Below are positions 37,782 to 46,970 of a DNA stretch of 64,000 nt, piece after piece. Position 1 is the first letter of the stretch. The number at the start of each line of letters is the position of its first letter. This stretch comes from Deltaproteobacteria bacterium. GTDB lineage: Bacteria; Lernaellota; Lernaellaia; JACKCT01. The position numbers and the translations under genes were made by a program. The notes under the pieces were generated by a model that made no database searches, was not told the DNA's origin, and saw only the letters and a list, made by a program, of their open reading frames with translations. The DNA lies in contig JAOSJX010000026.1 in NCBI GenBank assembly GCA_027493875.1, positions 62,001 through 126,000 of the forward strand, read 5' to 3'.

Positions 37782-38454
37782 TTACGCCAACTCGACGAAC
37801 ACGCACTCCGACACGCGCCGCCCCAAAACGTGCGACGTGCGCGCGGCGTCGGCCACGAGTTTGATGTGCACCGGACCGTCGAAGGGCGCGCGTTTCTCCA
37901 CGCGTAAGGAGGCGTCGGGGATGATGCCGATCTCCGCCAGGTAACGCAGCATTTCCGGATCGTCCGAACGCACCCGCCGCACGAACGCGCGCCGCCCCCG
38001 CCTCGACGTCCGCGAGGCAGACGAAATCCATGGCCGGCATGCGCCCGTCTTTCGACGGAATCGGGTCGCCGTGAGGATCGAAACTCGGGTGACCGAGCAT
38101 CTCGGCGATGCGGTCTTCGAATTGCTCCGAAATCGCGTGTTCCAGCTTCTCGGCCTCCTCGTGGACCTCGTCCCACGAGTAGCCGAGCGCCTGATGCAAA
38201 TACATCTCGATCAAGCGGTGATGCCGAATCACCTCCAGCGCCACGCGTTCGCCCGTCCGCGAAAGCTTCACACCCCGGTGGCGCACGTGTTCCAAAAGCT
38301 TCGGCCGCTCCGACGCCAGCTTCTTGACCATCGCCGACGCCGACGCCGCGGAGACGTTCATCCGCGCCGCGATCGCCGAGGTCGCCACCGGCGACGCCTC
38401 CTGCTGCAACTCGTAGATCGCCTTGAGGTAATTTTCGACCGATTCGGAAAGCAT
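37782..38454 (-). CDS. DtxR/MntR-family metal-dependent repressor (one frameshift)
   Basis: About 223 residues. N-terminal winged HTH: MLSESVENYLKAIYELQQEA, VATSAIAARMNVSAASASAM and VKLSRTGERVALEVIRHHRL. The dimerisation/metal domain follows (EMYLHQALGYSWDEVHEEAE, EHAISEQFEDRIAEMLGHPS, FDPHGDPIP). A C-terminal FeoA/SH3-like domain (RYLAEIGIIPDASLRVEKRA) appears after a one-base break near 37990. It is divergent from a Mn/Zn-type ABC transporter and shares with it a palindromic operator, so it most likely represses that transporter when metal is sufficient. Confidence 0.92.
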
Positions 38455-38472
38455 CGTTTCGCAACCGCCATT

Positions 38473-38488
38473 TTTAGTCTTGACTAAA
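38473..38488. promoter_or_regulatory. DtxR/MntR-type operator
   Basis: TTTAGTC-TT-GACTAAA, a perfect inverted repeat with 7-base arms, 19 bases upstream of the repressor ATG and 46 bases before the transporter ATG. A related half-site TTTAGCCTAC follows at 38495-38504. The sequence resembles manganese/iron repressor boxes of TroR/MntR type. Confidence 0.75.
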
Positions 38489-38533
38489 TCTTTTTTTAGC
38501 CTACTCTCTCCCACAAGGAGCGTCAAGAAAAAG

Positions 38534-39517
38534 ATGAAACGGACCTTTCTTTTTATTTGCGCCGCCGCGTTGCTGGCGGTCGGCTGTCAATCCAAGCCGC
38601 CGGAAAAGACCGCCACGCCGGCGCCCGACAACGCCAAACCGCTCGTCGTGTGTACGACGACCATGATCGCCGACCTCGCCCGCGAACTCGCCGGCAACGA
38701 CGCGCAGGTCGTCGGCATTATGAAGCCCGGCACCGATCCGCACATCTACGAGCCGCGCCCCGACGACGGCATCCTCTTCCGCAAAGCCGACCTCGTGCTC
38801 GTCAACGGCCTGCACCTCGAAGGCAAAATGATCGACATGATCGAGAACGCCGGCAACAAGGCCGTCGAACTCGCGCGCGACGAACGCATCAAAATCCGCG
38901 GCAAAGCCGCCGCGCCGGACCCCCACGTCTGGTGGAACGCGTCCTACTTCGCGATCTTTACGGAAAAGGCGCGCGACGCGCTCGTGCCGCTCGTGCCCGG
39001 CCGCGAGGACGCCGTGCGCGAACGCGCGGCGCGCTACATCGAAACGCTCACGACGCTGCACGACGAGGCGAAAACCGCGATCGCCCAAATCCCCGAGGAG
39101 CAGCGCGTCATGGTCACGAGCCACGACGCGTTCTACTACTTCGGCGACGCGTACGGCATCGCCGTGGACGCCGTCCTCGGCATCAGCACGGACGCGCAGG
39201 CCCGCGCCGCGGAACCGATCCGCCTCGCGGAACTCGTCGCCGCGCGCCGCATCCGCGCGGTCTTCCACGAAACGTCCGTCTCGCAGGCGCAGAACGATCT
39301 CGTCGACTCCATCAAACGCCTGACGGAGGAAAAATATCGGCACGACGTCGCGATCGCCGGGCCGCTCTACAGCGACAGCATCGGCCTGCCCGGCACGCCG
39401 GCCGATTCCTACGTCGGCGCGTTCAAGGAAAACGTGCGTCTCGTGGTCGAAGCGCTCTCCGGCAAGGACGCGCCGGATTTTTTCAAACCGGCGGAAGGTG
39501 ATGCCGATGGCCGATGA
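38534..39517 (+). CDS. Mn/Zn ABC transporter substrate-binding lipoprotein (TroA/MntC type)
   Basis: 327 residues, intact. MKRTFLFICAAALLAVGC gives a lipobox at Cys18, and AAGGAGCG precedes the ATG. Cluster A-I features: VCTTTMIADLARELAGNDAQ, MKPGTDPHIYEPRPDDG with the metal-ligand His, DPHVWWNASYFAIFTEKARD, MVTSHDAFYYFGDAYGI, VFHETSVSQAQNDLV and GPLYSDSIG. No long His-rich loop is seen, favouring Mn/Fe over Zn, as does the DtxR-type regulator. Confidence 0.92.
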   Translation: MKRTFLFICAAALLAVGCQSKPPEKTATPAPDNAKPLVVCTTTMIADLARELAGNDAQVVGIMKPGTDPHIYEPRPDDGILFRKADLVLVNGLHLEGKMIDMIENAGNKAVELARDERIKIRGKAAAPDPHVWWNASYFAIFTEKARDALVPLVPGREDAVRERAARYIETLTTLHDEAKTAIAQIPEEQRVMVTSHDAFYYFGDAYGIAVDAVLGISTDAQARAAEPIRLAELVAARRIRAVFHETSVSQAQNDLVDSIKRLTEEKYRHDVAIAGPLYSDSIGLPGTPADSYVGAFKENVRLVVEALSGKDAPDFFKPAEGDADGR

Positions 39518-40298
39518 AGAAAAAAAAGCCGCGGAGCCCGCGGTGCTGTTCGAATCCGTGACGGTGTCCTATATGAACAACCCGGCGCTGCGTGACGTCA
39601 CCGTGGCGCTGCCGGCCGGACGCCTGACCTCCGTCACCGGCCCCAACGGCGCCGGGAAAACCACGTTTCTCCGCGCCCTGCTCGGCCTGATGCCGCTCGA
39701 CTCCGGCCGCGTCCTCGTTTTCGGGCAACCGGTGGACGCGGTCCGCAAAAACCTCGCCTACGTGCCGCAAACCGAATCCGTCGATTGGGATTTTCCCATC
39801 ACCGCGCGCGACGTCGTCATGATGGGACGCTATCCGCACCTGCGCATGCTGCGCCGCCCGCATGAGCGCGACCACCACGCCGTCGACCGCGCCCTCGAAC
39901 GGGTCGTGATGAAGGAATACGCCGACCGGCACATCCGCCAACTCTCCGGCGGACAGCAGCAACGCATCTTCATCGCCCGCGCCCTCGCCCAGGAAGCCGA
40001 CATGCTCATTCTCGACGAACCCTTCACCGGCATCGACGCGCGCACCGAGGAAACGTTGCTCGACCTCATCACCAAACTCTCGCGCGAGGGCAAAACGCTC
40101 GTCATCGTCAACCACGACCTCTCGCTGCTCGACCGCTTCGATTTCGTGCTGCTGCTCAACCGCACGGTCGTCGCCGCCGGCCCGCCAGACGAGGCCGCCA
40201 CGCCCGCGATGATCCGCCGCGCCTACTCCGGCGCCCTGGCCCACGCCGACTATGCCGAACGCCTCATTCACGAAGGGGACATCAATGAATTCCGTTGA
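39501..40298 (+). CDS. Mn/Zn ABC transporter ATP-binding protein
   Basis: 265 residues, intact. Walker A GPNGAGKTT, Q-loop VPQTESVDW, signature LSGGQQQR, Walker B MLILDEPF and H-loop VNHDLS are all present. It overlaps the binding-protein gene by 17 bases and the permease start by 14 bases. ATGs at 39501 and 39507 and a GTG at 39498 are possible starts behind GCGGAAGG. It energises uptake by the adjacent permease. Confidence 0.95.
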   Translation: MPMADEEKKAAEPAVLFESVTVSYMNNPALRDVTVALPAGRLTSVTGPNGAGKTTFLRALLGLMPLDSGRVLVFGQPVDAVRKNLAYVPQTESVDWDFPITARDVVMMGRYPHLRMLRRPHERDHHAVDRALERVVMKEYADRHIRQLSGGQQQRIFIARALAQEADMLILDEPFTGIDARTEETLLDLITKLSREGKTLVIVNHDLSLLDRFDFVLLLNRTVVAAGPPDEAATPAMIRRAYSGALAHADYAERLIHEGDINEFR

Positions 40299-41616
40299 TC
40301 CCGCCGTAGTTTTCTCGTTCGGCGAACGCGCTATGGAGGCGTTTCAGTTCTACCGCATGCAGATCGCCGCCAGCACCATGATCGGCGCGGCGCTCGGTAT
40401 GCTCGGCGCGTTCGTCGTGCTGCGCCGCATGGCGCTCATCGGCGACGCCCTCTCCCATGCGATCCTGCCGGGCGTCGTTCTCGCCTTCATGCTCATGGAT
40501 TTCATCTTCGGCCACATGGAGGGACTGTGGGGCGTATGGGGCCTGTTCGCCGGCGCGCTCCTCGCCGGACTCGTCACCGCGCTGTCGATCGGCTGGCTCT
40601 CGCGCCATGCCCGCGCCAAGGACGACTCCGTTATCGGCATCGTCTTCACCGCCATGTTCGGCCTCGGCGTCGTGCTCATCAGCCTCCAACCCAAAGGAAC
40701 GCATTTCGATCTCACCTGCTTCCTTTTCGGCCTGCCCCTCGCCATCAAGCTGCAGGATTTCGTCAGCATCGCGATCATTACGCCCGCGGTCATCGCGTTC
40801 ATCGCCGTCGCCTACCGCGGCCTTAAAATTCTCTCTTTCGATCCGCAAATGGCGCTCGCCTCCGGCGTCCGCGTCAACCTGCTGCATTACGCCTTCATGG
40901 GCTTTCTCGCGGCGACGGTCGTCTCCGCGCTGCGCACCGTGGGCGTCATCATGTCCGTCGCGATGCTCATCACCCCCGCGGCCACGGCCTACCAGCTCAC
41001 GAACCGCCTCTCGACCATGCTTTGGTTATCGGGGCTGTTTGGGGCGTTGTCCGCCGCGGTGGGCTTCGTCGTCGCGTTCGTGTTGAACATCCCCACGGGC
41101 CCCGCGATGGTGCTCTTCGCCACGGCCCTCTTCGGCATCGCGCTTGTTCTCTCGCCGAAATACGGCCTCGTCCACCGCGCCCTGCGCCGGCGCACGTTGC
41201 GCCGCCACATCGCCGAGGAAGACGTCCTCAAGGTGCTCGCGCGCGAGGAACGCGCCCTGAATCGAGACGAACTCCGCGGCTTCATCCCGCAGGCCCAGCC
41301 CAAGGACCTGAGCTTTGCCGTTTCAAATCTCTTCGCGCGGAAGCTCCTCCGCCGCGACAGCGGGACTTACGCCCTGACGAAGGAAGGGCTCGCGCGCGGC
41401 ATGATGCTCGTCCGCAGCCATCGCCTGTGGGAAACCTACCTCGCCGACGGCTCCGTCCCGCTCGACGGCATCCACGACGGCGCCGAGCGCCTCGAACACG
41501 CGCACAATCTCGCCGAACAACTCTATCAAGAGCTCGGCAAGCCGCGCGTCGATCCCCACGGCGAGGACATCCCGCGCCGTACCCCGCGGGAAAACGCGGG
41601 TGACGGGCAACATTGA
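40285..41616 (+). CDS. Mn/Zn ABC transporter permease fused to a DtxR-like domain
   Basis: 443 residues. Residues 1-290 form an ABC-3 permease with eight or so membrane segments (MIGAALGMLGAFVVLRRMAL, GDALSHAILPGVVLAFML, SALRTVGVIMSVAMLITP). The tail (about 300-440) holds a winged-helix-like part (DVLKVLAREERALNRDELRG, SGTYALTKEGLARGMML) and a DtxR dimerisation-like part (VRSHRLWETYLADG, AERLEHAHNLAEQLYQELG, DPHGEDIP). Such MntB-DtxR fusions are known in some lineages and suggest intracellular metal sensing by the permease itself. Confidence 0.92.
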   Translation: MNSVDPAVVFSFGERAMEAFQFYRMQIAASTMIGAALGMLGAFVVLRRMALIGDALSHAILPGVVLAFMLMDFIFGHMEGLWGVWGLFAGALLAGLVTALSIGWLSRHARAKDDSVIGIVFTAMFGLGVVLISLQPKGTHFDLTCFLFGLPLAIKLQDFVSIAIITPAVIAFIAVAYRGLKILSFDPQMALASGVRVNLLHYAFMGFLAATVVSALRTVGVIMSVAMLITPAATAYQLTNRLSTMLWLSGLFGALSAAVGFVVAFVLNIPTGPAMVLFATALFGIALVLSPKYGLVHRALRRRTLRRHIAEEDVLKVLAREERALNRDELRGFIPQAQPKDLSFAVSNLFARKLLRRDSGTYALTKEGLARGMMLVRSHRLWETYLADGSVPLDGIHDGAERLEHAHNLAEQLYQELGKPRVDPHGEDIPRRTPRENAGDGQH

Positions 41617-41626
41617 TTCGAAGGCG

Positions 41627-42031
41627 TTACGGCGCGATCAGCGGAACGGTCGGAAAGTACGATTTGTACCGGCGTGCGTCGCGCGTGAGTAATCGGTAAC
41701 CGGCGACCGCGGCGTGCGCACCGATGAAAAAATCGGGAAGCGGCGACCGCCGGCGGCCGCCGCGCCGGCGGTAGGCCATATAAGCTTTTCCCGCGAGAAA
41801 CGCGGCCTCGAAGGGAAGCGGATCGCGCCGGAAGTAAGACGGCGGAAACGCTTCTTCCACCTCCTCGATGGACCGAAAGCGAATCGAAACTTCCGCGTAA
41901 ATGATGGGATTGATCACCAGCGGCGCCGTCTCCGCGACGCGGGCGATCATGTTGTCCGACCACGCGACCCAACGCGGATCTTCGGTCAACTGATCGAGAA
42001 GCACATTGCTGTCGACCAGAACCGGCGTCAT
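41627..42031 (-). CDS. vapC: VapC-like PIN-domain ribonuclease toxin
   Basis: 134 residues. LVDSNVLLDQLTEDP has the first acidic residues, NPIIYAEVSIRF the conserved Glu, and PLPDFFIGAHAAVAGYRLLT RDA the later acidic pair, all expected for the PIN active site. It overlaps the antitoxin stop by four bases, the standard layout. Intact. Confidence 0.88.
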   Translation of the reverse strand: MTPVLVDSNVLLDQLTEDPRWVAWSDNMIARVAETAPLVINPIIYAEVSIRFRSIEEVEEAFPPSYFRRDPLPFEAAFLAGKAYMAYRRRGGRRRSPLPDFFIGAHAAVAGYRLLTRDARRYKSYFPTVPLIAP

Positions 42032-42261
42032 TCGCCGCGCGTCAACGCCATGATTTCGTCGGTGGTCATCTTGACGCTGCCGCGCCCGCGGAGATGATTG
42101 GCGATCAATCGCCCCCGGCTCGCTTTCTTCGGCTTTCCGACGGGCACGATTTTGACCGCGTTGCCGTCAATCACGAATTCGACTTCCGTCTCGGGAAGGA
42201 GACCGAACTCCTCGCGGATTTCACGCGGAATGGTCACTTGGCCTTTCGAGGTGATACGCAT
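42028..42261 (-). CDS. vapB: VapB-like AbrB-type antitoxin
   Basis: 77 residues: MRITSKGQVTIPREIREEFG is the swapped-hairpin AbrB DNA-binding domain, followed by VEFVIDGNAVKIVPV and a basic/acidic C-terminal tail that should wrap the toxin. Antitoxin precedes toxin with a four-base overlap. An inverted repeat sits directly over its ribosome site. Confidence 0.9.
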   Translation of the reverse strand: MRITSKGQVTIPREIREEFGLLPETEVEFVIDGNAVKIVPVGKPKKASRGRLIANHLRGRGSVKMTTDEIMALTRGE

Positions 42262-42272
42262 AAAATTACCTC

Positions 42273-42294
42273 TTCTTACTGGAAAGAGTAAGAA
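42273..42294. promoter_or_regulatory. VapB operator candidate
   Basis: Perfect inverted repeat TTCTTACT-GGAAAG-AGTAAGAA ending 12 bases before the antitoxin start, adjacent to its AGAGGTAA ribosome site. AbrB-type antitoxins autoregulate by binding such repeats. Confidence 0.6.
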
Positions 42295-42362
42295 ATTGTC
42301 GGAGCGACGTCAAGACCGCTTCGACGCCAGGCCGTCAATATTAATGGGATGGGATTTCTCGA

Positions 42363-43076
42363 CTATTCCGCGGCGCCGTCTTCGGGCGCGGGCGCGGCCT
42401 CGCCCTCGTCGCCGGACGCCTCGGCGTCGCCCTCGGCCGGCGCTTCGTCGCCTTCCGCGGCTTCGTCGTCGTCGGACGACTCGTCGTCGTCCTTCTCGAT
42501 CTTCTTGATCTTCATTTGCACCTTGTTCGCCGGCGGGCCGAATTTGGCGCCGGGCAGCGTTTCCGGCACCGATTGGCCGGGGTTGGCGCCCTTGAGATCC
42601 TTCAAATAACGCAGGCTGAAAATCTTCCACTTCTGCCCGATGCGCGACACGAAGTTGATTTCCAGATTCGCTTTCGTGCCGTCGGAAAGCTCCGCGATCA
42701 CCGTGGACGCGCGGTGCAGGCCGTACTTGTCCGTCGTCCAAATCTCGCGCCCAAGCCGGAACGCCACAAACGTCAGCGGCTTGCCGAGATAATCGCGGTT
42801 CTTCGCCTTGAAATCGCGCAACACGAACTGGTGATACACCGTCACGCCCTGCTTGTTCATGTGCTTGGCGAACGGCCTCAAATCGTCCTTACCCAGGAGC
42901 AGCGACTGGAAAAGGTCGTAATCCTTCTTGGAAATCGACTCCAGATAAACCTTCGCGAGCTCCTCCGGACTGTCGAAACCCGACTCGTCCTCCGCCGCCG
43001 GCGGACGGCATCCCTGGCACGACGCGGCCGCGAACGCCACCGCGAGAACAAGCAATATAATCGCACCGCGTTTCAT
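42363..43076 (-). CDS. Predicted lipoprotein with acidic tail, unknown function
   Basis: 237 residues, intact. MKRGAIILLVLAVAFAAASC sets the lipobox at Cys20. The mature domain has an NTF2-like pattern (SPEELAKVYLESISKKDYDL ... RIGQKWKIFSLRYLKDL), so a periplasmic substrate-binding or scaffold role is possible. The C-terminal ~45 residues are almost wholly Asp, Glu, Ala and Pro (DDDESSDDDEAAEGDEAPAE). The 95-base stretch up to the next gene has a GGGTTTAGCCC-like hairpin and no ORF. Confidence 0.72.
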   Translation of the reverse strand: MKRGAIILLVLAVAFAAASCQGCRPPAAEDESGFDSPEELAKVYLESISKKDYDLFQSLLLGKDDLRPFAKHMNKQGVTVYHQFVLRDFKAKNRDYLGKPLTFVAFRLGREIWTTDKYGLHRASTVIAELSDGTKANLEINFVSRIGQKWKIFSLRYLKDLKGANPGQSVPETLPGAKFGPPANKVQMKIKKIEKDDDESSDDDEAAEGDEAPAEGDAEASGDEGEAAPAPEDGAAE

Positions 43077-43171
43077 TAAGAGATCCTTTTCGGTCGTGTC
43101 GAACGTGCGTCGGGTTTAGCCCGATTCCGCGGCGAAATCAAGAAACACGGGCGTTTTCGCGCCTCCGTCGC

Positions 43172-44422
43172 TCAGACCGACGCGATATCCGCCAGCGCTT
43201 CCTTCTCCGCCTTCTCGAAAAGCGCATACGCCCCGCGCCCGTGAAAACCCATCAGGTTTTCGTAAATCGTCATATAGCGGTACTCGCCTTCCGCCTTCGG
43301 AGGAATCAACATTTCCTCTTCCGGATGAATGTAACCGGCGTAGTCGTCCGTATGGCCGACCGGCGACCCGTTCAAGCCCACCGCGCGCGCGTTCTCGCGC
43401 GTCCGCAGCCCGCCGCCCACGCCGAAATCCGACGGATGAAACACGAACGCCGCCTCCCCCAGACGCACGGCCGACACCGGCGAGCGCCGCGGTTTGAAAA
43501 AACCCTTTCCCACAAAGTGATTCCACACCGACACCGCCGGCATCGCGGCCGGCGTCCACCACGCGTAGTCCGGCGGAAAAGGCTGCGCGCCCACGTCCGG
43601 CAGCTCCGCGTGCCGCCGCGAGAATGCCAGCTTTCCGCGCTCCGGTTTCATCGCCGTCAACTGTTTCGCCAAGCCCTCCGCGATCGGCGTCGCCACCTTC
43701 TTCAAATGATCCGACACCGGAATGCGTTCCTTCGGAAACCAGATCGACAATCCGCCTACCGCGCCGTTGAGAAACAGACACGTCGGAAACTCTTTCTCGA
43801 TCGCCTCCGCCACGCGTCCGGGATAATCCGCCGACACGGCGAAAAATTCGTTCTCAGACACGATCACCGGATGCCCCGCGTACTGCACCATCGCGCCCAC
43901 CGGCCGCCCGTCCGGCGAAAAAAACCGACGCTCGTCAGCGTCTCGTCGATCGGGCCGTCCGCGCGGCGGCGGTTCTCCCTGCAGGCCGGGGAGCTGTTCC
44001 TGCGCAAACCCGACGCGCACGTGATCGCGGTTCTTCCACGCCCACTCCGCCACGTCCGCGAAACGGCGCGCGAGAAAATCGAAAGTCTCTTGCTTGAACG
44101 GCCCGGCGAATTTCTTGGCGATCGGATGCGACCAGAAATTGCCCGGCGCCGAGTGCGTGTGCGTCGCGTGAAGGACGACGTCCACGCCCGCCGGCAGCCG
44201 CCCCACCAGGTGCAAACGCATCGCCTGCGTCAACCGCTCTTGCGGCGTCAGAAAATCCGCGGAGATCACGACGACGCCGTGCTGATCCTCGGAGAACGCC
44301 GCCGCCCGCGCGTACACCGGGTCGAGCACCTGCGTGTAATGCCGCGGCATGCGCTCCGCGTAGCCCGCAAGGCTCGTCGGCCCCTCCGGCAAAATCGGTA
44401 TTTTGGCGAATCCGGCTTTCAT
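43172..44422 (-). CDS. Neutral/alkaline ceramidase-like protein
   Basis: 416 residues, cytoplasmic or leaderless. MKAGFAKIPILPEGPTSLAG, ISADFLTPQ, HATHTHSAPGNFWSHPIAKK and QYAGHPVIVSENE match the N-terminal metal-binding domain of neutral ceramidases (His-x-His zinc ligands). Around residues 145-170 the stretch GEPPPRGRPDRRDADERR reads sensibly in the next frame as ENRRRADGPIDETLTSVGFF, indicating two compensating indels near 43985 and 43924. Substrate could be a sphingolipid or another amide. No signal peptide is visible, unlike secreted ceramidases. Confidence 0.82.
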   Translation of the reverse strand: MKAGFAKIPILPEGPTSLAGYAERMPRHYTQVLDPVYARAAAFSEDQHGVVVISADFLTPQERLTQAMRLHLVGRLPAGVDVVLHATHTHSAPGNFWSHPIAKKFAGPFKQETFDFLARRFADVAEWAWKNRDHVRVGFAQEQLPGLQGEPPPRGRPDRRDADERRFFSPDGRPVGAMVQYAGHPVIVSENEFFAVSADYPGRVAEAIEKEFPTCLFLNGAVGGLSIWFPKERIPVSDHLKKVATPIAEGLAKQLTAMKPERGKLAFSRRHAELPDVGAQPFPPDYAWWTPAAMPAVSVWNHFVGKGFFKPRRSPVSAVRLGEAAFVFHPSDFGVGGGLRTRENARAVGLNGSPVGHTDDYAGYIHPEEEMLIPPKAEGEYRYMTIYENLMGFHGRGAYALFEKAEKEALADIASV

Positions 44423-44501
44423 AAATTACCCCCTCCCGCGCCTCTCGCCTCCTTATAACGCGGACCTCCCGTCATGGCTACGGACCTCGCTCGGCGGCAG
44501 C

Positions 44502-44625
44502 GGTTGTTGGTTGCTGGTTGTCAGTTGTTGGTTGTTGGTTGTTGGCAGCGGAAACCGCACCACAAACCAAGAACCAAGAACCAAAAACCAAATTCCCTCT
44601 GCGTTCTCTGCGCTCTCTGCGGTGA
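44502..44625. repeat. Heptamer-phase repeats GGTTGTT and AACCAAG plus nonamer CTCTGCGNT
   Basis: Six in-register 7-base units GGTTGTT/GGTTGCT/GGTTGTC/AGTTGTT (44502-44543), then four units AACCAAG/AACCAAA (44565-44592) that are the opposite strand of the 14489 heptamer, then three 9-base units CTCTGCGTT/CTCTGCGCT/CTCTGCGGT (44596-44622). This fills the 279-base gap ahead of the SGNH gene; an open frame crosses it but its translation is repeat-derived. Confidence 0.8.
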
Positions 44626-44701
44626 AAAAAATGCGCTGGAACTCCCCCACGGCCGTCGCCGCTTGCATTTCCGTCTTAATCGCCGGAAAACCGAAGCCAT
44701 C

Positions 44702-45793
44702 GTGCCCCAAGCAAAGACGCACAAGCCGCGATTTTTCGGACTCGCCTATCTCGCGATCGCCGCGCTCGTTCTCTTCGGCGCCGACCGCCTCGCCGCGTCG
44801 TGGGCGCATCGTGAAATCGCGTCCGGCCGTTTTAGTTTCGCAAAATCCTCCGTCGCGCTCGCCGATGAATTTCTCGCGTACGCCGCCGCGTCGCCCTCGC
44901 CGACCGCGGTTTTCCTCGGCGACAGCGTCGTCCGCGGCGCGCATCAGAGCGCGGAACACGCATTGCCCGCGCTGCTCGAATCGCGCCTGCGCGCCGCGAC
45001 GGACGCGGCGTGGACCGTGCACAACTTCGGCCTCACCGCGGCGAACAATTCGGACAAACTGATTCTGCTGCGGCGCCTCGTGCTCGATCGCGGCGCGCGG
45101 CCCGATCTCGTCGTCGTCGCGGACAATATCAAGTTCTACTCGGAAGCTTTCGCTGTTCAGACCGCGCGCTATCCCGCGCTCGTCACCTCCGAGATGTGGG
45201 AGCGCGACGGCGATTATTACGCGTCTCGTCTCGGATTGGCGCGCCCCGCGGAGCGCGCGTTGTGGCCCGCCCCCGAACGCGCCGCGCGGCGGCTCGCGAC
45301 GCACTTTTTTCTTTTCGCCAACCGCGAAGATATCGCCGCGCGCCTCACCGGCGATCATCCCGTCCGCCTTGGTCTCGCGGCGGTGAATCGCGTCCGCCGC
45401 ACCTTCGCCGGCGAGGGAGAGGACAAAGTCCGAAAGGAATCCGACCGCCGCCACTTCCGCGTGCCGCCGGAAAATATCGAGCCGGACGCGCTGAACATCC
45501 GCGCGCTCGCCGAAATCGCCGCGCTCTGCCGCGAACGGTCGATCCCGTTGTTCGTTTACCTGACGCCGCTCGATCTCACGCACGGCCTCGCGTCGCAGGC
45601 GTTCGACCTCAAAACCCTCGCCCGTTTCGCGGAAAGTGCGCGGGACGCCGCCGATCTACCCGCTGGCCGCTTTTTCGTGCTCTACACGCTGCTGAAAGAC
45701 GGCATGTTCCGCGATCTCGACCACCCCACGGACGAGGGACTCGCCTTGCTCGCCGACGCTCTCACCGAACGCATCGCCGAGACATTGCCGTGA
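44702..45793 (+). CDS. SGNH-fold protein, likely acyl transfer partner of MBOAT
   Basis: 363 residues from GTG 44702 (PQAKTHKPRFFGLAYLAIAA), beginning with one membrane anchor (LAIAALVLFGADRLAASW). SGNH motifs: VFLGDSVVRGAH (block I), VHNFGLTAANNSDKLIL (II) and DHPTDEGLALLADAL (V). An earlier in-frame ATG (44474) would translate the upstream repeats and is unlikely. It overlaps the MBOAT gene by four bases (GTGA). AlgJ/AlgX- or PatB-like proteins with this pairing O-acetylate polysaccharides in the periplasm. Confidence 0.8.
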   Translation: MPQAKTHKPRFFGLAYLAIAALVLFGADRLAASWAHREIASGRFSFAKSSVALADEFLAYAAASPSPTAVFLGDSVVRGAHQSAEHALPALLESRLRAATDAAWTVHNFGLTAANNSDKLILLRRLVLDRGARPDLVVVADNIKFYSEAFAVQTARYPALVTSEMWERDGDYYASRLGLARPAERALWPAPERAARRLATHFFLFANREDIAARLTGDHPVRLGLAAVNRVRRTFAGEGEDKVRKESDRRHFRVPPENIEPDALNIRALAEIAALCRERSIPLFVYLTPLDLTHGLASQAFDLKTLARFAESARDAADLPAGRFFVLYTLLKDGMFRDLDHPTDEGLALLADALTERIAETLP

Positions 45794-46933
45794 CGAGTTC
45801 CGCACTCTACCTGCTCGTCCTCGCGCCGCTCGGCATCCTCGTGTATTGGCTGCTCCCGGCGGGACGAACACGTCACGGCTGGCTCGCCGCGTGGTCGGCG
45901 CTCATCCTCACGCAGTACGCCGGCGCCTACGCCATTCCCACGTTGGGCTGCGCCGTCTGGACCTTCGCGTGGTCCGGCGTCGCCGCGCGGTCGAACGGCG
46001 CGAAAAAAAAGCGCGCTGACGGCCGTCGCGATCGCCGCGCCGGTCGCTTATATGATTGCGGTGAAATGGCCCGGCGATCCCGTCGCCGCCGCGACGGGTC
46101 CGGCGTGGATCGCGCCGCTCGCCGTCAGTTATCTCGGTTTTCAACTCATTCACTTTGCCGTCGAACGCGCGCGCGGAAACATCGCACCGGACGCGCGGTC
46201 CTCGACCTTCTGGTCTTACGCGCTCTTCTTTCCAACGCTGCCCGCGGGACCGATCAAGCGCTATGAAAATTTCCGCGCGCAAGCGGAAAGCGCCGCGCCG
46301 TTCGACACGGATCTCTTCACGAAGGGAGTGTTCCGCGTCGCGGTCGGCTTCGCGAAAAAATCGGTGCTCGCGTATCCGGCCTACGTCTGGCTCGACGGCT
46401 GGCAGGGCGCGACGGAATCGGCGGTCGCCGCGTGGCTCGGCGTCTATTGCTACTTCGCCTATATCTATCTCGATTTTTCCGCGTATTCGGATATCGCCAT
46501 CGGCGCCGCGGCGATGATGGGCCTGCGCGTCGAGGAAAATTTCCGCTGGCCGATTTTCGCGTCGAACCCGTCGGAATTTTGGAAACGCTGGCACATGACC
46601 ATGACGGGATTTTTGCGCGATTACGTGTTCATCCCGCTCGGCGGCTCGCGCGAAGGCGCGCTGCAAACCGCGGTCAATACGATCATCACCATGACGCTCA
46701 TCGGGCTGTGGCACGGCATCGCGTGGAATTTCCTGGCCTGGGGCCTCTACCACGCCGCGCTATTGCTCGGCTACCGCGTCTGGCGCAACATCCTCCCCAC
46801 GCACCGCCTCGGCCGCCCCGGCCGCGCCCTCGGCGTCCTCGCCACCTTCCACCTCGTCGGCGCCGGCTGGATTCTCTTCGACAATCCCTTCCGCGACGCC
46901 CTGCCCCTGCTCCGCGCCTTAGCGCCGTTCTGA
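45790..46933 (+). CDS. MBOAT-family membrane O-acyltransferase (one frameshift)
   Basis: About 380 residues, polytopic. The start is GTG 45790 (TSSALYLLVLAPLGILVYWL). The A8 run near 46003-46010 should be one base shorter; the frame then continues LTAVAIAAPVAYMIAVKW and YLGFQLIHFAVERARG. Family motifs: FFPTLPAGPIKRYENF, YCYFAYIYLDFSAYSDIAIG, NPSEFWKRWHMTMTGFLRDY and the catalytic-His region GLWHGIAWNFLAWGLYHA. It should hand acyl groups across the membrane to the SGNH partner. Confidence 0.92.
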
Positions 46934-46970
46934 CGCGAGCATGTTCGAAGCCACAGACATCGGATGGTAA

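Noticed and set aside
44474..44701. N-terminal extension of the SGNH protein from ATG 44474
   Set aside because: It would translate the heptamer and nonamer repeats; the GTG at 44702 precedes the membrane anchor directly.
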